Source: Dipteronia dyeriana (lineage: Eukaryota > Streptophyta > Magnoliopsida > Sapindales > Sapindaceae). Taken from it: 64,000 nt of DNA. Of the stretch, positions 47,211 to 58,516 are shown piece after piece; position 1 is the first letter of the stretch; every line of letters begins with the position of its first letter. The stretch covers positions 630,001-694,000 of the forward strand of contig CM065296.1 in the NCBI GenBank assembly GCA_032871835.1, read 5' to 3'. Below the pieces are notes generated by a model. It ran no database searches. It was not told the DNA's origin and saw nothing but the letters and a program-made list of their open reading frames with translations. Both the position numbers and the translations under genes were made by a program.

Positions 47211-48466
47211 TGTACAGAATCCTCTTTCGCTTCATCATGGGAAACATATCACACCAATCAAACACCAGATTCTCCAAGCTATCCGGATCCAGATGCCCTA
47301 CCTGACCTCTCTCAAATCTACCTAGCTACCAGACCTGACCCGTAACCGTCTACACAGACAGTTGCCACATCTGAATCCTCAGTAGAAACTTATGAGGAAC
47401 CACCTCCTATGGTTGACGAACCACCAGACCAAAGAGGTAGAGCACAAACACACGCTCCTCCTCCAAAACCTAAAAATGGTCCCTGGTTCAATTTTGACGA
47501 TGTCGCTCCCCGCTAATGGAGAAAAAGAATGTCAGAAATGAGTGCATGGCTAGACCTCCAAATTTCCAAAGGAGGAGACAATATAGAATCCATTCTGAGA
47601 GAGTTTGTCTCTAGATTCACCGGATCTCTCAGGTATTGGTACCAGGCTCTCGGAGAATACAGACAGTTACAACTGGTCAGATGTGGATCTATTTCTAAAG
47701 CAACAGGAATAGTCTTCAGAGAATTTCTCGGAGACGCTTCTCAGTTCTACAAACAGACCAGACAAGAATTCTTCGAAATAACGGTGTGCTCATTAAACAA
47801 AGAAGATATTGATTACCACTACAGACGCATGTCCTTCAGATATCATGCTCTCGGTGGAATCAATGATGAAACTCTGAGACAAGTGTATTTAAATTCTCTC
47901 CCCTCAGAACTCCAAGGAGAACTCCAAAGGTTGATTGAGTTATCAGGAAGAAGCCTCAGAGACATCACTTTAGGAGAAATTCACATGTTTACTCATACTG
48001 CTCTAGAAAAACTCTGTGCTACACAACGCGTTTTTTCAAAAATGATCAGGGAAGGTAAAAAATACGATAAACATTGTAAATTTCCTCCGAATTACCATCT
48101 CAAGTGCAGCTCCAATGAGCATTGTAACTGCAAGGCAAATAGGCCTTACAGGAGAAAGGCATCCAGAACCCAAAACCCAAAAGGTTTCTCACATCCCAGG
48201 AAGTACAAATACTACAGAAAAAAGGCAAGAAGGTCATGGAACAAGTCCAACAAGTGTTTTACCTGCGGACAAGAAGGACATTATGCCAAACAATGTCCCA
48301 ACAAGAGAACAAAGTCTGCTAAGCTCATTCAACAACTAAGACAAGTTGCAGAGGATATTCCCTCAGATGCTGACATTGAATCTTACTTCTTAGAGTAAGA
48401 AGATGTCAACCAACTGACCTCTTTTATGGTTCTAGATTCAGAAGACCATGAATCCAGCTCATCAGA
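47211..48466 (+). pseudogene. Second, truncated copy of the caulimovirid coat-protein region
   Basis: A plus-strand duplicate of 45055-46310. It begins with the SSFASSWETYHTNQTPDSP segment, shares the TAA stop after ATRPDP (47343-47345), and then has its own TAA at 47515-47517 (CAA in the other copy). It continues open from 47529 to 48398 through the coat core and knuckle CFTCGQEGHYAKQC to a stop after SYFLE. It then jumps to the viral 3' region. Confidence 0.85.
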
Positions 48467-48863
48467 AAATCAATAAAGCTTGCATGTTTGTGTTTAATGG
48501 CTTTCTAAACAGTTTTCTTCTCCTAATCTTCAGACGGTCCTATGTCTGAAACTATGATTCTTTAAGATCCTAGTATGCTCTATGCTTGTCTCGTATGAGG
48601 ATCCTGCATATCAGAACAGATTTTATACTGGTTTAGTATATCGGCTGGACACCCTGGACACATCCAGAACCAGAATGATGCTGGCTAGGATGAACTCAGG
48701 TTTAACAAAGCCCCGTACTGACTAGTTTGGCTTTTGAGATCCACCCATCTCTGACAGTATCTGGCAAGAAAAGTACCCTGTTAAGGCCGTTGGAAGGCCG
48801 TCTGTGGGGAAAACATGGCCTTGATTCTTTCTGTGAGATGGTAGTGGAGCTCTAACCCTTCAA

Positions 48864-49734
48864 TATATATTATATATTAGAAATATTATATATTATATAT
48901 TATATATATTATATATGATATATTATATATTAGAAATATTAATATTATTAATATTAATATTATTATTATATATAATTATATAATGTGCATATATATAATA
49001 ATAATACATATAATTAGAAAATATAATGTTCATTTTGGATAATAATAATAAAATATAAAAGTATAAATTATATAATAATATATATTATATATATTATATA
49101 TATATATATATTAATATATATTATTTTATATTATATATTAGAAATATTATATATTATATATTATATATTAGAAATATTGATATTATTAATTTTAATATTA
49201 TTAAATATATAAATATTATATATAATTATATAATGTGTATATATATATATAATTAGAAAATATAATGTTCATTTTGGATAATAATAATAAAATATAAAAG
49301 TATAAATTATATAATAATATATATTATAAATATTATATATATATATATATTTATATATATTTATATATAATATAATATATATTAGAAATATTGATATTAT
49401 TAATAATATTATTATTATATATAAAAATATTATATATTATTATATAATGTATATATATATATATATATACATTATGTATATAATAATATATAATATATAA
49501 TATAAATAATTAGAAAATATAATATATATATTTTGGATAATAATAATAAAATATAAAAGTATAAATTATATAGTATATATATATAATATATAAATATAAT
49601 AATAATAATATATTTTGTATAATATATTATATATATATTATATAATATATGAATATATATAATATATGTAATAACAATAATAATATATATATATATATAT
49701 ATATAATAATAAATATTATATAACAGTATGATAT

Positions 49735-49770
<36 letters not shown>
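48864..49770. repeat. TA-rich core with higher-order repeats
   Basis: Almost pure A/T. A unit of about 240-290 bases containing TTAGAAATATT, TAATGTGTATATAT, ATTAGAAAATATAATGTTCAT and TTTTGGATAATAATAATAAA recurs three to four times (about 48920, 49140, 49385). It therefore expanded by tandem duplication rather than simple slippage. Confidence 0.75.
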
Positions 49771-49775
<5 letters not shown>

Positions 49776-49969
49776 TTTGGAATTGAGTTGTGGGATAGAG
49801 GGTTATTTTTGGAAAGAAAATGTGTTAATGGAGTGGAATGGAATGGGCATTCCATTGGTTTTGGATGGAATGCTCATTCCACCAAAATGGTGGAATCCCC
49901 ATTCTAATGGAATACTCATTCTAATGGAATACTCATTCAATTGGAATTCAACAAACCAAACAAATGGAA

Positions 49970-50230
49970 TGAATTCCATTCCATTCCATTCCATTCCATT
50001 CTACTCCATTCCATTCTACTCCATTCCATTCCATTCCATTCTATTCCATTCCATTCCATTCCACTCCATTCCATTCCATTCCACTCCATTCCATTCCATT
50101 CCACTCCATTCCACTCCACTCCATTCCATTCCACTCCACTCCATTCCATTCCACTCCACTCCATTCCATTCCACTCCACTCCATTCCATTCCACTCCATT
50201 CCACTCCACTCCATTCCATTCCATTCCACC
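49970..50230. repeat. Pentanucleotide array (CCATT/CCACT)n
   Basis: About 50 units of five bases, mixing CCATT and CCACT. CCATTCCATTCCACTCCATT patterns recur in blocks of four to six units. It lies in the right arm of the PIF-type MITE, where the left arm has only scattered GGAATGG words. Confidence 0.92.
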
Positions 50231-50248
50231 CAACCAAACACCACCTAA

Positions 50249-50673
50249 GAGTTTGTCCTGTAAACGTTTTTCAATTGTTGTTTTTCGAAAATAAAAATGA
50301 AAATGAAAATAATGTTTTTGGTTTCAGTTTCGAATTCTGAAAACGTGTCTGGTAGCATATACTGAAAGCAGTATTTTGAAAATGAAAACGAAAAAAACGC
50401 GTCTGGTAGGTTTAACCGGAAACTATCAAAAATTGAAATATCAATTTTGACATTTTGTTTAATATTATTACAAATATAAACAAATTGATTACAAAATTAA
50501 CCAATATAATTTTGTATTTTAATTTTTAAAATAAACAAAAGTAGCACATCAAAAATTAATTCAAAAAATATATCAAAAAATGAATTAATCAAAACTAAAC
50601 TAAATAAATAATTACAATATATATATCATATAATAATTTTATATACATAATATAATATTATAATAATATATTA

Positions 50674-50715
<42 letters not shown>
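50249..50715. other. AT-rich spacer, no gene
   Basis: Contains AAAATGAAAATGAAAAT and ACGTGTCTGGTAG / CGCGTCTGGTAGG words near 50300-50410, which resemble the start of another small repeat. It then runs into a TATATA tract next to the hAT element. Confidence 0.35.
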
Positions 50716-50716
<1 letters not shown>

Positions 50717-53700
50717 AGAGGTGTAATAATGGACCGGCCGGTCCACCAATAGAACGGGTCGTGCCAAGCACGGCCCGTGAAGGAAGCGGACCGGCCGAGG
50801 CCCGGTCCGTGGCAGGCCGCGTGCCTGGCCGAAGGTACACGGTCCGGCGTGCCAGGCCCCTGGACCTGCCCGTCGGTCCGGCACATCAACCGGTTACTAT
50901 TTTTTTTAAATGCCCTCCAACGGCTGGATTTTGAATTCCATCTGTTGGAGGCTAAACAAATTACAAAAACACCCCCTCAAATCTTACAAATTACATTTTG
51001 ACCCAAATCAAATTTTCCTATAAATACTTCCATCCATTTCATTTTCCATTCACTCTCTCTATCATTCTTTCAATCTCTCATTCTCTCAAATCTCAATATC
51101 TATATTCTCCAATTTTCTACATTTTTTTCATTCAATTTCATTATTACTCTCTCTACAAAATTTTCTACATTTTCCACAAACACACCAAATTTTAAAGGTA
51201 CAATTTTGTTATTACTTTTGCTCAAACATTTTTTCATAGTAAATTTATATGTTTATGTTTAGACTGTAGTTACTAAATGAAAATATATTTATTTAGTTAG
51301 TTAGTTTATCAATTTTTGGCATTTAATATTAATATTATTTGTTTAGACTATTAAGAATTTTAAGTTTAGTAGTAATTTTAATATTTGTTATTAGTAAATT
51401 TAGAAAGTTAATTTATATTACTGAATTTAATTTTTGTAATAAGTAAATTATGAATGTTAAGTGTAGCAGTCAAGTTTAATATTTTTTTTCATAAATTGTG
51501 ATTTTTTAGTGTAGTTGTTTATTTTAATATTTTTGGTAAGTATATTATGAATTTTAAGTTTAGTAGTTAATTTGAATAAGTTTTATTAGTAAATTAAGAT
51601 TTTTATGTGTTGTATTTAATTTAATATTTGTTGTTGGTAAATTTATCAATTTAATTTGTAGTAGTGAATTTAATATTTTTTGTTAGTAGATTATGATTTT
51701 TTTGTGTAGTTGTTTATGATAATTTTTTTTATGGACTATTATGAATTTTAAGTGTAGTGGTTATTTTTAATAAGTTTTATTAGTATATTAAGATTTTTAT
51801 GTGTAGTATTTCATTTCATATGTGTTGTTAGTTAATTTATCAATTTTATTTGTAGTAGTGAATTTAATTTTTTATTAATTATTGTTAGTAAATTAAGATT
51901 ATTGTTAGTAAATTAAGATTATTGTTAATAAATATTGATTTTTAATTTGACTATTAATGACTATAGTGCTCATATTTTTACTTCAGATAATGGATCCTAA
52001 CCAACACCCTTATTTTCCGGACGGTTTGAATATGCTCAACGATGATTTTGATATTGCATAGCCGACCCATACTCAAGCAGGACCTTCTGGTTCCGCCGTT
52101 ACACCAACGTCACGTCCCAGAAAATTAACATCAGATGTGTGGCAGTGTTTCAACATAGTCCAAATGACACTCCCAGACGGGACGTCTAGGCCTAGAGCTA
52201 AATGTAAGTTTTGTCATAAGGATTATGCTACAAGTACGAGGGGAACCGGACATTTGAGACGATATATGTACAAATGTATGACTGCACATGGACAAGTAGA
52301 CACTACAACCCAGACATAACTACAACGGCACCCAGACGGGTCCGTTACGACGTGGCAGTTCGACGTCATGCACGCTAGAGAGTGCTTGGCACGATACATT
52401 GCACAAACTGATCAACCGATCAGTATTGGTGAGAGTCCATTTTATAAGGAATTAATCACATCTGCATATAACCCCTAATATGAACCTGTTTCTAGAACCA
52501 CCACTAGAAATGATTTGATAAGATTGTTTGAAACTCAAAGGGATGACTTAATTGCTGAAATACAGCATTTAAGTGTCTCTATTGCATTAACTTCTAATAT
52601 TTGGAATGCATGTTCCAAACATGACTATTTATGTGTCACGAGACACTATTTAGATTATGACTGGATGATAACAAAAAGAATTATTGGTTTTCGTCCTATG
52701 GATTTTGCACATACCACATAAAACATTTTTAATGTCATTATTTATGTTTTAGAAACATATGAAATCACGCATCGCATCCTTTTAATCACATTAGATAATG
52801 CATCTGTAAATACTAACTCTATTGCATTGTTTGTTGCAAGAAATATCCCGCAAGATGGAGGTTATTTCTTCCATCAACGGTGTGCATGTCATATTATAAA
52901 TTTAGTTGTACATGCTGGTTTAAAGCAGGTAAGAGACCAAATAGATCGCATCAGAGATGCCATTTCTTGGATTTGTAGTTCTAATCCTAGATTCAGTGAA
53001 TTCAAGAGACATTGTAAATTAAACGGTCTCAAATCCCAACGATTCCAAACTGATATGCTGGTAAGGTGGAACTCTACTTATTTAAAGTTGGGAAATTGTT
53101 TGGTATATGATACAACCATTACATGTTTTTATAACATGAAATTGACCGAAACAGGACAACTTAGTCCAAAATTACTTACCACAGACGATTGGTATGTGAC
53201 AAAGATTTTTGTTCAATTTTTAAAGATTTTTTACAATGTCACTGTAACTCTTTCCGATGTCTATTACCCCACATCTTCTCAGGCAATCCATCAGATAGTA
53301 GAAATGTCTGAAGTGTTAAACAATTATAGATAGGATGAGCATCTAAGCGCTGCAGTTGTTGCCATAGAGACAAAGTTGAAAAATATTAGGATAACATTCC
53401 TCTACTTTATGCCTTAAGTGTTATAGTAGATCCTAGGGTTAAATTATCTGGTTTAGAAGTTTTGCTTGAGTTTATTGGTATTAATTTGTCAATAGATTAT
53501 TTAGAATAAATTACTGACATTCGAACCAAGTTGTTCGAGATTTTCCGTATTTATGAGAGCAGATTTGGCAACATTGACACTCCATAATCAACACAACCAA
53601 AGACAGAGCCGAAGCAAACAAGTTGGAGCCTTCTAAAACGGCGAAAAAAGGACAAATCGGCAAGTACTTCTTCAGGGCAAAGATCCGGCCCATCTTCTTG

Positions 53701-54573
53701 TACCGAACTGATTAGGTACCTTGAAGCACAATTCGATGTTGTTGAAGACAAGGAAGAGTTTGATTTGTTGTTATGGTGGAAGACCTGTACGTACAGGTAT
53801 CCAGTTCTGTCACACTTAGCACGTGACGTACTGGTTATTCCCGTGTCAACGGTGTCTTCAGAACTAGCTTTCAGCACGAGTGGACGCATAATTGAACCAA
53901 GAAGAAGTTGTTTGTCTCCGGAGATGGTGGATGTATTAACATGCCTTCGGGATTGGGAGCATGCTAAAAAAAGGTTGCAAAATCTAACTGTAGATAAAGA
54001 GCTTATTCTAAATTTCAACAATCTATATATTGATGACCCTACAGGTAGTGGCCAGAGCCAGAACCAGAACTAGGTTATACTTTTACATATATATTTATTA
54101 TTTACTTGTAAGTTGTAAAACGGTTGCACTCTTTTTCCCTTACCAAGTTTTTATCCCACTAGGTATTTTTTGGTAAGGTTTTTAATGAGACAATCATGTA
54201 AATATGTAATACTGAATTCCATAAGTGTAAAATAATTAATTAAATAAATAATTGTTCGTTCTCTTTATTCATTTCAAATTCTAAATCCTAAACCCTAAAC
54301 CCTAAATCCAAACAAACGTAATTTAGAAAATTATTTTGGACCAGACCCACAAAGCCCGCAGGACCAAGCTTGTCGGACCAAGCCCGCGGACCATCCTGGC
54401 ATGGCCCGCCTAAGGCAGGCCGGCGTGCCGTGCCGGGCCTCAGCTTTCGAAAATTGGCCGGGCCTGGTCCGGCACGCCCAGCGTCTCATGCCGGGCCCTG
54501 CCCGGCCCGTTTCAGAAAATGGACTGGCCAGGCTGTGCCTAATGGGTCAGGCCAGTCCATTTTTACAGCACTG
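50716..54573 (+). mobile_element. hAT transposon, full-structure but decayed, 3.9 kb
   Basis: The left end TAGAGGTGTAATAATGGACC and the reverse complement of the right end CAGTGCTGTAAAAATGGACT are inverted repeats. GC-rich subterminal regions made of CCGGCC, GGCCCG and CGGACC words lie at 50733-50890 and 54335-54555. The flanks TATATTAT and ATTATTAT give a 6/8 target duplication within TA-rich DNA. A TATAAATA box (51018) and leader precede a BED-type hAT transposase frame. At least five stops make it non-autonomous now. Confidence 0.85.
51990..54073 (+). pseudogene. hAT transposase (BED zinc finger, RNase H-like, hATC dimerisation)
   Basis: Begins MDPNQHPYFPDGLNM at 51990. The BED finger is at about 52130-52290 (VWQCFNIV, then CKFCHKDY, then GTGHLRRYMYKC). 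The catalytic-core region has NIWNACSKHDYLCVTRHYLD, LDNASVNTN and RCACHIINLVVHAGL (52520-52930). The linker includes RWNSTYLKL and FYNVTVTLSDVYYPTSSQAI. The hATC domain (53720-53960) has WWKTCTYRYPVLSHLARDVL, VPVSTVSSELAFST and CLRDW. In-frame stops occur at about 52060, 52317, 52478, 52719 and 53331, and a frameshift lies between 53334 and 53765. The RICESLEEPER/DAYSLEEPER type is the nearest family. Confidence 0.9.
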
Positions 54574-55020
54574 ATTATTATATTTTTTATATTATATTAT
54601 ATTTTTATATATATATATATATATCATATATATATATATATACTAATTCTATTCTATAATATATATTTAATATAATAAATATATTATATATTAATATTCG
54701 ATAATATTATATGTTATAATATATATAAACTTTATTATAATATTATATATATATATATATATATGATATATAATATATACATAAAAATATATGATATATT
54801 AATATTATATATTTTATAATATATATAATATTATAATATATATATATATATATATAATAAATATAATGTATATATATTTTATTGCATTAACGATTTTAGT
54901 TCTAATTGGAAATAAATTATTCTGGATATATATATAAGAGGGGCACTTTGATCATTTGAAAATCTTGTCCCGTCTTGTCATAGCTATATTATTTAAATAT
55001 CACCAAATGGATTTGGTTTT
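54574..55020. other. TA-rich spacer
   Basis: Tracts of TA dinucleotide at 54607-54645, 54745-54765 and 54836-54856; no gene. Confidence 0.6.
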
Positions 55021-55023
55021 GTA

Positions 55024-56520
55024 CACTACAAAAAAAAAGTCTATTAGAGACGAACTATTTCTGACGGCGCTAATTGTCTTCGGAAATAGTACCTTTTCGA
55101 CGACCATATTAGAGCCGTCAGAAATGAGTCAAAATATAATACCACAATTCCGACCGTCGAATAACCGTAGGAAATAGTCTTTATGCCGTCGGAAATATGG
55201 AAAATGTAATACAATATTTTCGACGGTATGTTTTGTGCCGTCGGAAATAGTCCACATTTCCGATAGTATTTTTTGTGTCGTCGGAAATGATCTAATTTAA
55301 TTCAAATTAGTTTTAAGGGCAATTACGCTATCGAAAATGTAGTATTATTTTCTATATTATTTGTTATGACATTGTCATTGAAAAAAACAATTAATTTGTT
55401 ATTATAATATTAATTAATAAATTTTAATGGAATGTATTTGAAAATTTATCCACTAAAAAAATGTGACTTGTAGATCAGTATTTTAAATGTATCACTATAT
55501 ATGTTATTTTTTATTTATCACTATTTTTTTAGCGAAATCACTCTGTCAAATTTTTCGCCAAATTTTTTGATTTAATTTTGAATTTTTCATATAATATGTC
55601 GTAGATAATGTAAAAAAATATATTAAAATTTATGGTGATCACTGTATGAAAATTAGACAATAGGGACCCGACTTTAGGAACAAAACAATGAGACTAATAA
55701 AAAGACCACTATATGTGTATATCTAACTAAATTAAATAAATATAAAATATAACAAAATTATTAGTAATTACAAGAATAATTAGTTATTTATAATTAAGTT
55801 TAATGACACTACTATATCATATATTTTGAAAAAAAAAACTCTAATAATTTTAATTAATATCTATTTGTTTATCATACAAAGTAATTATAAATTTTACTGA
55901 ACTAAGTTTAAATTATTAATTTTTTTAGTAAAATGTTGATTATAAAAAATAAAACCAACAAGGATATAATATACGTATCCTATTTCAAGATAAAGTAGGA
56001 AAATTTAATTTCCTATCAGATAAGAGAAATATTTTAATAAAAATATTATTTTCTAAAACAATATCAATAGTTATATTTAAATATTGAACAAAAAAACATA
56101 TTTAATTAGCGTATCAATAGCTTATATATAAATAGTATGTACAAAATATCAGATATAAAGTTATAGTAAAACGTTAAGAGTAACATTTACTATCTATCAC
56201 TGAGGTCACGGGGTTCAAGCCACATGAAATGCATAGAATTAGCTGGGTGGAGCTCGTCATTTTTTTTAATTAAACTTTTTCCAACGGCCAATCCCCGTCA
56301 GAAATAAAGATAAGCCGTCGAAAATACTAGTAAACTTGACCACCTCTGATTACTATTACCGACGACATTTTTATTTTTTCCGACGGCATTGACCGTCGAA
56401 AATGGTCATATTTGTGATAGCTCGTAGGTAAATTGTTATTTGCGACAAGCGTATTTGTGACGGCATTCGACGGTCATTTCCCGTCTGACAAGCATCGAAA
56501 AAGACCATTTTTTTGTAGTG
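55024..56520. mobile_element. Non-autonomous CACTA (EnSpm/CMC) element
   Basis: It begins CACTACAAAAAAAAAGTC and ends GACCATTTTTTTGTAGTG. GTA flanks both ends (55021-55023 and 56521-56523), the 3-base duplication typical of CACTA elements. Subterminal repeats of GCCGTCGGAAATA and TTCCGACGGC words cluster in the first 270 and last 240 bases. The 1.5 kb interior has no transposase. Confidence 0.93.
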
Positions 56521-56523
56521 GTA

Positions 56524-58508
56524 GGAATATCACCAAATTTTTAATTCTGTGTTTTCTAACTGAGACCTCCATTGGAGGTTTGTTCGACCTCCATTGATCC
56601 ATCAATGGAGGTCTTTGAAAAAAAATAAAAGAGAGAGGAAGAGAGACAGAGAGATAAAGATTTACAAACTAAAAAAGAAAAGTAAAAGAATTAGTGCTAA
56701 TGTGCTATTAGGGGCAATTTTGACAGATACCATTAATTTGTGCTACTTCTATCAAATTTATTAATTAGACGACTTTTCTACCTATGATCTTGGAAAGAGT
56801 ACCGTAAAAATAGAACCCGATGGGAATTAAATGGAGATGATGAAAAGTTGATAATTGATTCAATGAACTCGATGAAATCTTGTAGCCCTTTAAGCCTCAA
56901 AGTTTCCCTTAAATTGGTAACAAAGATTGCTAACTAATAATTTTTAATTTTTGTGTGTGTCAATTATTCATTCCTTTTTTAGATGAAGAGGAGAAGTATG
57001 TACATACTAATTTAGGTTAATTTAAACAGTTAAGGGAAAATCGAAGACATAACCTGGAAGAAAGTATGATTCTTAATTATACGGTATTTTATCGTATTTT
57101 ACTGAGAGCCGTGAGCAATGATGTCTACGAGGCATTAAAAAGGAAAAGCTTTTAATGTTTTCAAGAATTATGATTACTTGTATGAGATTATTTTTATTAA
57201 TTAATCTCATGATCATAAACTTTGTAGGGTATGAGAGCTAAGTTTATTAAAAAAAGGTAAAAAACCGAAGGTATATATGTAAACAAGAATTATATAATTT
57301 ATTTTTCTTCATTATTAAATTATTTTTTTTGAATTAACAGTGGCAGCCTAAGTCAGAAGTTAGAAGTTAGAAGTTAGAACTGGTTACGAAAGAAATGGTG
57401 GATCGGTGTTTCGACAAATTTGTGAATGAAAAAAATTTGGAATTCTTAAAATCTCCTTCAAGATCAAAATTAGTTGATAATATTGTGTCATCGAAGCTGT
57501 GAAATTATACGTGAGCTGTTATCAAAATCATATCATAATTTTCAAATATGGTTTTCATGAATTAATTATAATATTAACATAAAAGGTTAATAAAAAGATA
57601 TGGAAACAAAAATATAGACATGCACACGCAGTTACATTTTAATAATATTTTATTAAGATAGCTAAGTAGCATTACTCATTGATTTTGTTTTACTAGTTGG
57701 GGTGACAACTATTCTTTCATTACGGAAGGTTTAAGGTCTATAATTTGAAGGTTTAGGTCCATAATTTGCATCCCCTACACGTAAGAGAGAGTTTCTATGC
57801 TATATATGTTAGAAAATTTACTAGTATACAATCAGTTATATACTACGTATAATTGTTTTCTCTAATCAATATGGGATGTATATTTTTCCCAACACAATTA
57901 ACTCATATTGAGACTCAATTTATTATTCATTCATTAATCATTTTAGGAGTTTAAGTATACCAATTCGATGGTCTCACTGATGAGAAAAATTCGAATATAC
58001 TTTTATCTACCATTTTCATAGAATCAGTCATACTCAAATTATGCTTTCAAAATGTGTGTTCATCACAAAATTTTCCGACACCTGGAATACATATCAAATT
58101 AAAATAACAATATTTTTCTATATCGGTAGCTATTGAACTAAATCAATAAAGATATCTAAGGAGTGTTAGGAGGGTCTGATTTTGCATTAAATTTGAAATT
58201 TAACAAGAAATATAGTAGTGCATGGAGGACAGTGAAAATTAAATTGAAAAAAATTAAACCGTGCTCAGATTATTATAATAAAGACATGTACTTTGTGAGT
58301 CTAAATAATGTTCAAGTATATCATTTTTTTTTTTTAAAATCTGTAGTGAATTTCTGTTTGGTCTTTCAAGTACTTGATCATCAAGCTTAAGAATTTTAAT
58401 GGCTTCATCAAATTCTTCAAAGTCGCATGTACTTGTCTTCCCTTTCATGGCTCTGGACCACACAATTCCTCTGCTTGATCTCTCCAAGGCGCTTTGCCGC
58501 TGCGGTCC
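56524..58508. other. Intergenic, no gene recognised
   Basis: Contains a palindrome at 56586-56613. At 57355-57380 AGTTAGAAGTTAGAAGTTAGAA is a short tandem repeat. At 58254-58487 the minus strand has a 77-codon open frame with ATCDFEEFDEAIKIL-like composition but no recognised family. Nothing else is supportable. Confidence 0.3.
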
Positions 58509-58516
58509 TGCGGATT

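Larger units (their letters stand above)
41725..48863 (-). mobile_element. Endogenous pararetrovirus (Caulimoviridae), rearranged as an inverted repeat
   Basis: A minus-strand copy (41725 to about 47210) carries CP, zinc knuckle, protease, RT and RNase H regions in caulimovirid order. A partial plus-strand copy (47212-48863) faces it head to head. Matching arms are 41725-42129 with 48460-48863 and 45055-46310 with 47212-48466; about 900 bases between them form the loop. The plus copy lacks the 42130-45055 equivalent. No movement-protein domain and no integrase are present. The absence of integrase, the single polyprotein order and the insertion in a TA-repeat fit Florendovirus- or Petuvirus-like endogenous elements; the genus is inference. 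Stops and frameshifts break both copies, so it is not a functional genome. Confidence 0.85.
41380..50245. mobile_element. PIF-type MITE with TA core, host of the endogenous pararetrovirus
   Basis: The left end GGCGGCATTTGGTTAC and the reverse complement of the right end GGTGGTGTTTGGTTGG are inverted repeats, both followed by GGAATGG-type words. TAA flanks both (41377-41379 and 50246-50248). The smaller relative at 2190-2520 shows the same order of left arm and TA core. The TA-rich core here (41580-41724 and 48864-49770) is split by the viral insertion, so the MITE itself is about 1.7 kb. Confidence 0.65.

Noticed and set aside
45184..48339. 74-codon frame found in both viral copies (MSIVTARQIGL...)
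   Set aside because: It overlaps the coat-protein/zinc-knuckle frame out of phase. Its presence in both copies follows from the inverted duplication.
49937..50237. Possible CRISPR-like array
   Set aside because: The five-base units have no spacers, and the DNA is plant nuclear.
49937..50294. Open frames of repeated EWNGM/HSIPF residues in several frames
   Set aside because: They are translations of the CCATT/CCACT pentanucleotide array, which leaves long frames open by chance.
50639..50889. Pro/Gly/Arg-rich open frame
   Set aside because: It is the GC-rich subterminal region of the hAT transposon read as protein.
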